From assembly GCA_963823675.1 (NCBI GenBank), contig CAWGMT010000010.1, positions 186,001 through 250,000 on the forward strand: DNA of 64,000 bases. Reading direction: 5' to 3'. The notes under the pieces are model-generated. The model had not been told where the DNA came from. It made no database searches and was given only the letters and a program-made list of their open reading frames with translations. The stretch is from CAWGMT01 sp963823675 (GTDB lineage Bacteria > Planctomycetota > Planctomycetia > Isosphaerales > Isosphaeraceae). The position numbers were made by a program, and so were the translations under genes. Of this stretch, positions 40,601 through 50,098 are shown piece after piece (position 1 is the first letter of the stretch; each line of letters begins with the position of its first letter).

Positions 40601-40933
40601 ATGAGCGAAGGTCCCGCGGTAGCCCGCCGCCAAGTCGAGGTGTTGAACGCTCTGGGACTGCACCTGCGCCCTGCTCTGAAATTCGTCGAGCTCGCTCTCA
40701 AGTATCAGGCCGAGGTTCGGGTTCACTACAACGGCAATGATTTCAATGGGAAAAGCATTCTTGATCTGACGTCGCTGGCTGCCGAATTGGGCAGCCGTCT
40801 GGAGCTGGAGGCGCGCGGCCCGGACGCCTCCGAAGCAGTCGAGGCGCTAGCCGATCTGTTCCTCGCTCGATTTCACGAGAATGAAAACGGCGAGCCGACC
40901 GAGGACCAGCCCAGCGGAGAGCCCACCTCATGA
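40601..40933 (+). CDS. ptsH: HPr-type phosphocarrier protein
   Basis: 110 residues. The active histidine lies in NALGLHLRPA and the regulatory serine site in NGKSILDLTSLAAELG; the C-terminal helix carries ASEAVEALADLFLARF. A polar acidic tail (ENENGEPTEDQPSGEPTS) extends the usual 88-residue protein. The stop overlaps the candidate start of the enzyme I gene (ATGA, 40930-40933). It shuttles phosphate between enzyme I and EIIA-Ntr. The retained serine leaves room for control by an HPr kinase elsewhere. Confidence 0.94.
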   Translation: MSEGPAVARRQVEVLNALGLHLRPALKFVELALKYQAEVRVHYNGNDFNGKSILDLTSLAAELGSRLELEARGPDASEAVEALADLFLARFHENENGEPTEDQPSGEPTS

Positions 40934-42855
40934 AAGCCCGGGCTTCGAAGGCCGGCGACCCGCGCACGGAGCGGCGGAGGTTGAAGTCACGCCACAGTCG
41001 ACGGGCGCATCCCTGCGGTGTGTCGGCGGTTGGCTTTTTGTGGAATCATGGCATGCAGTTGTCGGCGTCTGCCAAGAATACCCTTGCAAGTCCCCCTGCG
41101 ATGCCGATGCAGGTCTTGCGCGGTTTTGCCGTCAGCGCCGGAGTCGCCATCGGGCCAGTCGTCGTGCTCGATCGGCGCGGTCTACCGATGCCGGCCCGCA
41201 ATATCGCCGCCTCGGCGGTGAGCTCCGAGCTCGAGCGGCTCGATCGCGGCCTGGAAGAAGCCAGAGCCGCCGCCAGCAAGGACGCCGCCGAAGCCCGCGC
41301 CGGCCTCGGGCCCCAGTACGCCGATATCCTGGCGGCTCACTGCCGCATGATCGCCGATCTGACCCTGCGGCGCGAAGCCCGCAAGATCATCGAAGAGAAC
41401 CTGATCTCCGCCGAGCACGCGGTGCTCGGGGTCCTCGAGGGATACGCGCAGCGCCTGGAGGGGCTGGCCGGTTCGCATCTGGCAGCACGAGCAGCCGACG
41501 TACGCGACATCGAGGCCAGGATCTTGAGCCACTTGACCGGCATGCCTTCGCTCCCGGTTCACGATCAGCTCGCCGACGCCACCGTCGTACTGGCCCATGA
41601 TCTCTCGCCCAGCGACGCGGCCGGGCTCGACCCACGCAAGGTATTCGGGTTCGCCACCGAAGGCGGCGGACGCGCCAGCCACACCGCCATCGTCGCCGCG
41701 GCTCTCGAAATCCCCGCGGTGGTCGGGCTCGGCCCGTTTCTGGAGCGCGCCGAGCGCTGTCAAATGGCGATCGTCGACGGCGACGCCGGTCTGCTCATCC
41801 TCGATCCCGACGCCGAAACCCGGGATCGCTACCGCCAAATCTCGGTGGCGCGGTCGGCTCGCTTTCAATCGCTGACCGAGCAGGCCGATCTGCCTGCTGT
41901 GACGCTCGACGGCCAGGCCGTGGAGCTCTGGGGCAACATCGAATTTCGCGGCGAAGTCGCGGCGTGCCTCAATCGAGGGGCCGTCGGCGTGGGGTTGTTC
42001 CGCACCGAATTCTTGTTTCTCGGCTCGCAGGCGTCACCCAGCGAAGACGAGCAGTTCGAGGCGTACAAGGCCGTCGTCTCCTCGATGCACGGCCAGCCGA
42101 TCCAGATCAGAACCCTTGATCTCGGCGCCGACAAGATCGCCGCTTATCGTAAAGCAGGTTACGTCGACCCCAACCCCGCCTTGGGGTTGCGCAGCCTGCG
42201 GTTGTCCCTGCGAACCCCCGAGCTTTTCCGGACTCAACTCCGCGCTCTCCTGCGAGCCGGCGCGCTGGGAGACGTCCGGATCCTGTTCCCCTTGGTGTCG
42301 ACGCTCGGCGAGCTCCGGCAAGCGCGGGCCGTGCTGGAAGAGGCCGCCGCCGAGCTTCGGGCCGAAGGACACACTATCCCCGCAAAGATCCCTCTCGGAA
42401 TCATGGTCGAGGTGCCCGCCGCCGCCCTGATCGCCGATCATTTCGCAAAGGAGGTGGATTTCTTCTCCATAGGAACCAACGATCTGATCCAGTACACACT
42501 AGCCGTCGACCGGACCAACGATACCGTGGCCGATCTGTACAACGCCGCCGATCCTGCCGTTCTCCGTTTGATCGCGATGGTCGTCGAAGCGGCCAGAAAT
42601 CACGGAATCGACGTCAGCGTTTGCGGAACGATGGGCGGAGAGCCGCTCTACACGATGCTCCTTTTAGGTCTGGGCGTACGACAACTGAGCATGCCCCCGC
42701 ACCAGTTGCCCGAAGTCAAACGCGTGATTCGCGGCATTCGGATCGAGACCGCCCGGGCGGTCGCGGCGGATGCCCTGTGCCAGAAGACCGCCCAGGACGT
42801 GGTGGAACGCCTGGAAAGCGCCTTGCAACAGGTATTGCCGGACAGCCGCGAATAG
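40930..42855 (+). CDS. ptsI: PTS enzyme I (phosphoenolpyruvate-protein phosphotransferase)
   Basis: 641 residues if the ATG overlapping the ptsH stop is used; the conserved enzyme starts later (MQVLRGFAVSAGVAIGPVVV, about residue 60), so the true start may be 41053, 41101 or 41107. The N-terminal basic extension is otherwise unexplained. Domains: HPr-binding helices (SSELERLDRGLEEARAAASK), phosphohistidine site GGGRASHTAIVA, PEP-binding TIM barrel with GLFRTEFLFLG, RTLDLGADK, FFSIGTNDLIQYTLAVDR and active-site cysteine region VSVCGTMGGEPL. It phosphorylates HPr from phosphoenolpyruvate. It lacks the GAF domain of PtsP-type enzymes. Confidence 0.93.
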   Translation: MKARASKAGDPRTERRRLKSRHSRRAHPCGVSAVGFLWNHGMQLSASAKNTLASPPAMPMQVLRGFAVSAGVAIGPVVVLDRRGLPMPARNIAASAVSSELERLDRGLEEARAAASKDAAEARAGLGPQYADILAAHCRMIADLTLRREARKIIEENLISAEHAVLGVLEGYAQRLEGLAGSHLAARAADVRDIEARILSHLTGMPSLPVHDQLADATVVLAHDLSPSDAAGLDPRKVFGFATEGGGRASHTAIVAAALEIPAVVGLGPFLERAERCQMAIVDGDAGLLILDPDAETRDRYRQISVARSARFQSLTEQADLPAVTLDGQAVELWGNIEFRGEVAACLNRGAVGVGLFRTEFLFLGSQASPSEDEQFEAYKAVVSSMHGQPIQIRTLDLGADKIAAYRKAGYVDPNPALGLRSLRLSLRTPELFRTQLRALLRAGALGDVRILFPLVSTLGELRQARAVLEEAAAELRAEGHTIPAKIPLGIMVEVPAAALIADHFAKEVDFFSIGTNDLIQYTLAVDRTNDTVADLYNAADPAVLRLIAMVVEAARNHGIDVSVCGTMGGEPLYTMLLLGLGVRQLSMPPHQLPEVKRVIRGIRIETARAVAADALCQKTAQDVVERLESALQQVLPDSRE

Positions 42856-42981
42856 ACGGCGCGCCCGCCCTCCTGCCGGCATACTCCGGCCGCGTTTCAT
42901 CCCGTTGCTTGAGCGTGCCCGCTTGGTTCGCCCAGCTTTCCGTTTGGCGTGTCGCCATCGTGACCGCGAGTCTGTCAGCCC

Positions 42982-43647
42982 TTGTCAGAGCCCAACTTGC
43001 AGAACTTGACCAAACCCAACAAGGTGCGCCTGCGATTCGCCAAGTGCGGCGAGCTTCGTCTGGTCAGTCACCACGACCTCATGCGATGTCTCGAGCGATT
43101 GCTCCGCCGCGCGGAGATCCCCATGGCCGCAACTCAAGGATTCAACCCCCGGCCCAAGATCACCTTCGCCCTGGCATTGGGGCTCGGAATCGAGGCGCGC
43201 GCCGAGGTTGTCGACCTGGAGCTGTCCCAACCCATGGATCCCTCCGCCCTGCTCGCCCGCCTAGCGGCCGCCGCACCACCCGGACTGATCTTCCACGAGG
43301 CCTGCGCTCTCCCACCTGGCGCGTCTGCCCCCCAACCTCGGACCGTCGAGTACTGCATCCCGGTACTGGACGATCGACGCGCGCAAGCGCGATCCGCCCT
43401 GGAGACGCTCCTGGCTCGTGAGACCTGGCCATTCATCCGCCGCAGGGCCGATCGCGAGCTCGGCTTCGACTTGCGACAGCAAGTCCTCTATGCCGAGTTG
43501 ACGAGCGATGGCACCCTGCGCTTTCGATTGATCGTATCCCCTGGCGGTTCGGTCCGTCCTGAAGAACTGCTCGAGGTGCTCGCCTTGCGCGACCTCCTCG
43601 ATGCTGGAGCCGTGTTGACTCGGACCAATGTGGATCTCGTCCCTTAG
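42982..43647 (+). CDS. DUF2344 (TIGR03936) protein
   Basis: 221 residues from TTG at 42982. The family pattern is plain: KVRLRFAKCGELRLVSHHDL, MRCLERLLRRAEIPMAATQG, FNPRPKITFALALGLGIEA and the central MDPSALLARLAAAAPPGL. TIGR03936 proteins are usually fused to, or immediately follow, a TIGR03960 radical-SAM protein and precede an RNase E/G gene, suggesting a role in RNA or ribosomal protein modification. Here the RNase E/G gene follows at 43858, but the radical-SAM partner is not adjacent; enzyme I precedes instead. Confidence 0.85.
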   Translation: MSEPNLQNLTKPNKVRLRFAKCGELRLVSHHDLMRCLERLLRRAEIPMAATQGFNPRPKITFALALGLGIEARAEVVDLELSQPMDPSALLARLAAAAPPGLIFHEACALPPGASAPQPRTVEYCIPVLDDRRAQARSALETLLARETWPFIRRRADRELGFDLRQQVLYAELTSDGTLRFRLIVSPGGSVRPEELLEVLALRDLLDAGAVLTRTNVDLVP

Positions 43648-43857
43648 CACGATTCGACCCTGGAAACCCCTGGACCGGAGGCCAAGCGATGCATGAAATT
43701 CTCCTGGCGATTTCGGTCGAGTTTTCACCACCGGTCGGACCGAGCACAAGGATCGGTACCGAGCACGGCCGTTCCCGGATGGACCGGACAAACTCACAAT
43801 TCTCAAGGATCGAAGTCCGACGCCCATGCGTCGGCGAAAGTCCCGGAAAGAGCCCGC

Positions 43858-46800
43858 ATGAAGAAAGAAATGCTGATCAATGTGCTCCAGCCCGAGGAAT
43901 GCCGCATCGCCATCATCGAGGATGGCATCCTCGAGGAGCTCTACGTCGAACGAACCAGCCACGAGAGTTACACGGGTAACATCTACAAGGGCAAAATCGT
44001 CAACCTCGAGCCGGCAATTCAAGCCGCCTTCGTCGATTTCTCCGTCGGACGCAACGGGTTCCTCCACGTTTCGGATGTGGAGCCCCAGTATTTTGATCGC
44101 CATCCCGGCGAGCATCTGGAGCTCGATCCGGCGCCGCGAGATCGGGGCCGCGAACGCGAGCGCGACCCGCGGCGCGGCCGCGGCCGCGGCCGTGATGATC
44201 GTCGCCGTCCCCCCGCGAGCGAAGCCGGCGACGCGACCGGCGAGCCTCCGCCCCCGCCACGGGCCCCGGACCGGCCCCGCGAGCGAGGGCGTGAGATCCC
44301 ACGCGATCGCGATCGGGAACGGGGACGTGAACGGGAACGTCCCGACCTGTCGATCAGGGGCCGGCGCGATCGGTCCGAGCCACCGCCTCCGCGGCGATTC
44401 GGTGAAGGACTCGTCGAGCCCCAAGATCTCCCGGCCCCGCCGGCCCACCTGGACGAATCACCCCAAGTACCCCCGCGCGCTCAGATTGAGGAACAGCCGC
44501 CGCGCCAACCACAAGCTTCGAGCCGCCCGCCGGCGAGCCTCCCGACTGGAGAGACCACGGCAGCCAAGAGCGGCGGGACGAGAGCTTTCCTCGCCGGGAG
44601 CCCGTGGTCCACGGCGAGCCCGAGTTCGCCCAAGGCTTCGAACAAACTCCGTTCGCCGATCTGGCGGACCAGCCGCGCGAGCCGGGAATTCGCGAGGAGG
44701 AGCCGTTCGACTCCGACCTCCCGCCCAGCCGGACCCAGCGCGCGCGGCCGGCCCCTCGCGCGGACGAGTCGAAAGCGTGGGGAGAAGGCCGACGCCGGGT
44801 CCCGCACCCCCTTCCTCCCCAGCAGGCGAGCCCGGAACTGACCGAGGAAACGCGGCGGAGCCCCCGATCGAGCCCGTCGCGGAACGGGAACCACGCAGAC
44901 CGAGAAGCCGCGGCCGGTCGTTCTCGCCGTCGGGCCGTCCTCATCCGCTCCCACCGCCCGAAGAAGAGGCTGCGCTCGATCTGGATGTGGTGCCAAACAT
45001 CGGCGCGCCGGAGCCCCGCGTCGAAGCCGAATTTGAAGAACCGTCGCCATTCGACGACCTGCCGCCCCGCCGCGGGGGTAGAGCCGCGATCCGCGCTCGC
45101 GGGGGTGAAGGGGAACGGCCCCGAGAAGTCCCTCCCGCCACGGACTTCACTCCCGAGCGTCAACCGCGGCGGCACCCGGGCCCCGATGAGCCCGAGCCCG
45201 AACGGGGCCGAACCATTCCTCCGCGAGCCGCCGACATCGAGCAACGGCGCGCGGCCGAAAGTCCCGAACCCCGGCGCGAGCCAGAACGAGACCGCGGCCG
45301 CCGCCCCGCTCATGGCCGCGCGGGCGAGCCCGGATACGTGCCGCGCCGCAAAAGGCTGCATGCCGCCGACTCGCCTTTCGGCGCCGACGTCTTCCCCGCC
45401 GACGCGGGCTGGCGCGAGCGCGAAATCGAACCGGACCTGGAATCCGAGGCCCGAGCTTCCGCCCAGTGGGTTTGGCGACGACGTCGATCTCGGATTTGGC
45501 GTGGAACGAACAGCCGGCGAGGCGCCGGGCATTCGCAAGCCCGAACCGCGACGACGCAGACGCAGACGCGGGCGGCGCCGTGACCGCGATCACGGCCCGG
45601 CAGGTTTCGAGGCACCCGCGACGCCCGGCGCCCGGGAAGTCGAGCCAGAATTCGACGAGTACCCCGACATCGAGTCGACAAGGCCCTATGCCAGAGGCTT
45701 CGGTCCAGCCGGCGAATCCCTGGCCGACATCGATGAGCTCGAGCTCGACGAGGAGGATCTCGAGCCCGATCTCCTCGACGAGGAAGAATTCGCCGGCGAA
45801 CGCCAGCCGAGCGAGACTCCCAGCCCGATCGAGGAGGAGATCGACGCCGAGCTCGAGCAAGAAATCCGCAAGGAAATCGAGGAAATCGAGGAACTGGAGC
45901 GCGAGATGGGCCTGCGGGGCGCACCCGAGGCCCGGGGAAAACGCGCCGAGGACCTCGGCCGCGGCGGCCGAACCGCGCGCGGTCGCGGACTCGTCAAACC
46001 CCCTATCCAGGAGATCTTTCGCCGCGGCGACGAGGTGCTCGTCCAGGTGATCAAGGAGAGCATCGGTACCAAGGGACCGACCCTCTCAACCTACATCAGC
46101 ATCCCGGGCCGCTATCTCGTGCTCATGCCCGGGCTCAATCGCGTCGGCGTCTCGCGCAAGATCGTCGACGAAGGACAGCGCCGCAAGCTGCGCGAGATCA
46201 TGCACGAGCTCAACCCCCCCAGGGGACTGGGCTTCATCGTCCGGACCGCGGGATTGGAGCGCACCAAGCGCGAACTGGCACGCGACCTCGCCTATCTCTT
46301 GCGGCTCTGGAAGGTGATTCTCCGCCGCATCAAGAAGTCGAAGGCCCCTACCCCGATCTATCAAGAATCGGACATGATCATCCGCACCATCCGCGACATC
46401 TTCACTTCGGAGATCGATACCATCTGGATCGACGAGCCATCGGCGTTCGAGCGAGCCCAGGACTTCCTCCGGGTCGTCATGCCCCGGTTCGTCAACCGCC
46501 TCAAGCTCTATGACGAAAAGGTCCCACTTTTCCACAAGTACGGCATCGAAGACGAGATCGCCAAGATCCAGCGCCGGCATGTGCCGCTGCCTGAAGGCGG
46601 CTCGATCGTGATCGACCAGACCGAAGCCCTCGTCGCGATCGATGTCAACTCGGGGAATTTCCGGGTCGAGGACGACGCCGAGAAGACCGCTTACGAGATG
46701 AACCTCCGGGCGGCCAAGGAGATCGCGCGGCAGCTTCGGCTGCGCGACTTGGGCGGCGTCATCGTCAACGACTTCATCGACATGCGCGAAGAGCGCCACC

Positions 46801-47264
46801 GCCGTGGCGTCGAACGGGCCGTGCGCGAAGCGATCAAGCGCGACCGGGCTCGAACCAAGGTCCTGCGCATGAGCGCCTTCGGCTTGATCGAGATGACCCG
46901 CCAGCGCATCCGCCCCAGCCTCAAGCGCTCGATCTATGAGGATTGTCCTCACTGTTCCGGCGCGGGCGTGGTCAAGACGGCCGAAAGCATGGCCATCGAC
47001 GTCATGCGACTGCTGGCGCTGGCGACTCACCGCGACGAGATCCGCCGCGTAGTCATCTCGGTCAGCCCCACCGTCGCCGGCTACTTGAGCAACCGCAAGC
47101 GCAAGGAAATCGCCCGGTTCGAGCAAGAATGCCAGATGTCGATCCAGATCGGCTTCCAGGAAAGCTACGCGGCCGAGCACTTGCACATCGAGTGCTATGA
47201 CGCCAACGGCAACGAAGTCCGCTTGCATCCCGCGCCCGCCCCAACCCACCGGCGCGGCCATTGA
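43858..47264 (+). CDS. RNase E/G family ribonuclease with ~550-residue disordered insertion in the S1 domain (three frame breaks)
   Basis: About 1,135 residues. The ATG at 43858 (AAAGAG upstream) gives KKEMLINVLQPEECRIAIIE and the first half of the S1 domain (YTGNIYKGKIVNLEPAIQAA, FVDFSVGRNGFLHVSDVEPQ). An insertion rich in R, E, P and D follows, ending with acidic EEEIDAELEQEIRKEIEEIE. The S1 domain then resumes (IQEIFRRGDEVLVQVIKESI, STYISIPGRYLVLMPG), followed by the 5'-sensor and DNase I-like catalytic region (ALVAIDVNSGNFR, GGVIVNDFIDM) and zinc-link CPHCSGAG. Frame breaks lie near 44500-44590, 44850 and 45455, all inside the insert, so insert length is approximate. Processes rRNA and decays mRNA; the insert may recruit partners, as the RNase E tail does. 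Confidence 0.88.
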
Positions 47265-47289
47265 CCTTGCTGACCTGAAGAGCCCCGCG

Positions 47290-48298
47290 ATGCCCTATCA
47301 GCCCTCCGCCGGATTCCCCCTGCATCGGCCCCGCCGGCTCAGGGGGCATCCCCGGCTCCGAGAACCTCGTCCGCGAGACGATTCTGACGATCGACGATCT
47401 GATCTACCCGCTCTTCGTCTATCACGGCAAGAACCTCCGGCGCGAGATTCCCTCGATGCCGGGCCAGTACCAGCTCTCGCTCGACCGGCTCGGCGAGACC
47501 CTCGCCGAAGCGAGTGAGCTGAGAATCCCGGCCGTCATCCTTTTCGGCATCCCCGAGCACAAAGACGCCCGCGGCTCGGCCGCCCTGCGCGACGACGGTA
47601 TCGTCCAGGAAGCCATCCGGCTCGCCAGGCGTGTCGCGCCCGACCTCCTGGTGATCACCGATCTGTGCTTTTGCGAATACACCGACCACGGCCACTGCGG
47701 TCCGCTCAAGGAGACCCAGGGCCGTCACGACGTCGACAACGATGCCACCCTGGCGCTCTTGGCCCAGCAGGCCATCAGCCACGCCCGCGCAGGCGCCGAC
47801 ATCATCGCCCCCTCCGGAATGATGGACGGCATGGTCCAGGCGATCCGCCAGGGACTCGACGCCGCGGGCCATGCCACGGTGCCGATCATGTCCTACGCCG
47901 CCAAATTCGCCAGCGGCTATTACGGGCCCTTTCGCGAGGCCGCCGAGAGCACGCCCGCTTTTGGAGACCGGCGCGGTTACCAGATGGATCCCGCCAACAC
48001 CAACGAGGCGATTCGCGAGGTGGCGCTCGACCTCGCGGAAGGAGCCGACATCGTGATGGTCAAGCCCGCCCTGGCGTATCTCGACGTGATTTTCCGCGTG
48101 AAAGAGACCTACGGCGTCCCGGTCGCCGCCTACAACGTTTCTGGCGAATATGCGATGGTCAAAGCGGCCGCCTCCCAGGGTTGGATCGACGAGCGCCGGA
48201 TCGTGCTGGAAACCCTCACGGCCATGAAGCGCGCGGGCACCGACATGATTCTGACCTACCATGCCTGCGATGTCGCCAGGTGGTTGGGCGAGGGCTAA
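47290..48298 (+). CDS. hemB: Delta-aminolevulinic acid dehydratase (porphobilinogen synthase), frame break near 47360
   Basis: About 336 residues. The ATG at 47290 starts PYQPSAGFPLHRPRRLRGHP; removing one C near 47360 joins it to LVRETILTIDDLIYPLFVYH, after which the frame is intact to 48298. The zinc cysteines lie in DLCFCEYTDHGHCG, the Schiff-base lysines in SYAAKFASGYYGPFREA and VMVKPALAYLD, and the C-terminal NVSGEYAMVKAAASQGWIDE is typical. The enzyme condenses two aminolevulinates into porphobilinogen for heme biosynthesis and is normally essential for a respiring cell, so the break is most likely a sequence error. Translation from the internal ATG at 47456 would lose conserved sequence. 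Confidence 0.93.
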
Positions 48299-48343
48299 AG
48301 GCAATACCGTTGAATTAGCGATAAGTTCGGGGCAACCAACGAA

Positions 48344-48480
48344 TTGATCTCGTTCCCACGCTCTGTGGGAATGCCATCTTGGACGCCCCGCGTCGTCATG
48401 GCCTATGCCGAGCCTCGGGGTCCTTCGGACGCAGAGCGTCCCGGACGTGTGTTTCCACGCGGAGCGTGGTCTGGCTCAAA
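48344..48480. repeat. CGTTCCCACGCTCTG-type dispersed hairpin element
   Basis: Perfect hairpin TTCCCAC/GTGGGAA at 48353-48371 and a second, CCACG/CGTGG, at 48455-48469, with GGACGCAGAGCGTCC between. This CGTTCCCACGCTCTG…GGAACGC style is one I recall as a common dispersed repeat in planctomycetes and other bacteria. Function unknown. Confidence 0.55.
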
Positions 48481-48580
48481 ATCGACCTTTTCGGGTGCCA
48501 CTTGGGACGGTTTCGGGGCCGCGTGCGCGCCAATTTGCGCCCTCCTGGGCAAGCCCGCGGAAAAACCCCGAGAAAATCGA

Positions 48581-48702
48581 ATGGATTGTGGATTTGAGTT
48601 CGCGAAGCCGAATCTCAAATCCCCAATGGATTGTGGATTTGAGTTCGCGAAGCCGAAATGGATTGTGGATTTGAGTTCGCGAAGCCGAATCTCAAATCCC
48701 CA
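48581..48702. repeat. Three tandem copies of a GGATTTGAG/CTCAAATCC hairpin unit
   Basis: Copies begin ATGGATTGTGGATTTGAG at 48581 (45 bases), 48626 (32 bases) and 48658 (45 bases). In copies 1 and 3 the arms GGATTTGAG and CTCAAATCC form a 9-base stem around TTCGCGAAGCCGAAT; copy 2 has lost the right arm and so cannot fold. Arrangement suggests slippage or recent duplication. Confidence 0.75.
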
Positions 48703-48990
48703 TTCAAGAAGCCCGTTGAGGAGGCGGGCCGCAGCATTATCTTAGGGAAACGGTTCGATGGGAGGAAGGTGACCGGGGGGTCAGCGGTCAGGGGCAACGG
48801 GGGTTGGGATGGATGCGGGGCGCACTGGGTGGTGTGGGAGCGAGTGCCTCGCCCAGGAATCGAAGGCCGCACTGAGGTGGAATGATGGTCCAGGTGCTGC
48901 GTAACCGAGCAAGGCGCGCGGCGTCAGCGGACCTCGGCGTGGCGAAGTAGGTTGGCGGGCTTCTCGTGGCTGAGGTCGGTTGATCATCGG

Positions 48991-50094
48991 TTAGCTCGTG
49001 TCGAAGTAGGCGAGGAGGGCGGGTGGCCGCAACATGAGCACGCGCATCGGCCCCCCGCATTCGGCGCAGCGGATCCGCGGTTCGTCGGGCGCCTGTTGGG
49101 GCAGGTTGGCCAGCAATACGTAGATAGACCCGTAATACGAAGTGACCAGCCAACGCACGGCCTCGATCGAGTGTCGGCTGTTAGGGCTCAGGAAGCCGTA
49201 GTGCCGCACCTTTTGAAAGCGGCTGGGTAACACGTGCTGCAGAAATCGGCGGATGAACTCGAACGCACCAACGGTCATCTTCCGGTGGTGGTTTGAGCCG
49301 CTGCGGCGATACGCGAACGTCACCTAGCCGTCGTCGCACGAGACGATCCGCCGATCGCTGATGGCGACGCGAAAGACGTATGGGGCCAGGTACTTCAGCG
49401 ATGCTCGACCATCGCCGACCGCCTTCGAATGGACCACCCAGCGTTGCCGCCATACGGCCGGATCGACCTGCCCCAGCAGGCCGGCGCGGTCAAGGGCGTC
49501 GCGCAGCTTGGCCCGAAAGAGAATTGACAGGGCTTTTACGGGCACGAAGAAATCAGTGCGCGATGGTAGCCATCGGCTGCCGTCTTCATTGATCCCACCG
49601 CCCGGGACAACGTAGTGGACGTGGGGATGATACTGGAGCGTGCGGCCCCAAGTGTGCAGCACGCCGAAGAAACCGCAGTTCGTGGTGCCGATGTGTTTGG
49701 GGTTCGTCGCCAGGGTTTTGATCGCGGCGCTGGAAGCCTCAAAGAGCGCGGCGTAGGCGACCCGCTGGTGACTTCGCACCAGATCGCGCAGCCCGGCCGG
49801 GACCGTGAAGGTTAGCAGGAAGTAAGGACACGGCAGCAGGCGGCCGGTTTGGTTCTCGAGCCAGGCCTTGGTCTTGTCCTGCTGACAACTCGGGCAATGC
49901 CGGTTGCCGCAGGAGCGTCCCATGGCGTGCGTCGTCCCGCAGGACTGACACACGTAGACCACAGTGCCCAGCTCCCCCGTGCGGCAGGCGGTGATCGCGT
50001 GCAGCACCTTCCTGTGCTCTGCGCACATCTTCGCGCCAAACCGCTGGAGGTATTCCTCGCCGTACCGCCGCAACACGTCGGCGACAGTCGGCAT
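48991..50094 (-). pseudogene. IS91-family Y2 transposase interrupted by an amber codon
   Basis: 367 codons in one frame with a single TAG at 49324-49326, after VSCDDG; the same frame continues VTFAYRRSGSNHHRKMT and FEFIRRFLQHVLPSRFQKVR, as in intact relatives. N-terminal zinc finger: CQSCGTTHAMGRSCGNRHC. The HUH motif is HPHVHYVVPGGG and the tyrosine pair lies in YLAPYVFRVAIS. Catalytic residues all precede the stop, but the truncated product loses the C-terminal domain. The protein nicks single-stranded DNA and drives rolling-circle transposition. Probably inactive unless the stop is a sequencing error or is suppressed. Confidence 0.85.
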
Positions 50095-50098
50095 CGGA

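Larger units (their letters stand above)
48299..48990. other. Intergenic region with two dispersed-repeat clusters
   Basis: About 690 bases between hemB and the IS91-like transposase. It contains a hairpin-rich segment at 48344-48480 and tandem hairpin copies at 48581-48702. The last 100 bases probably contain one end of the insertion sequence. No gene is recognised. Confidence 0.5.
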
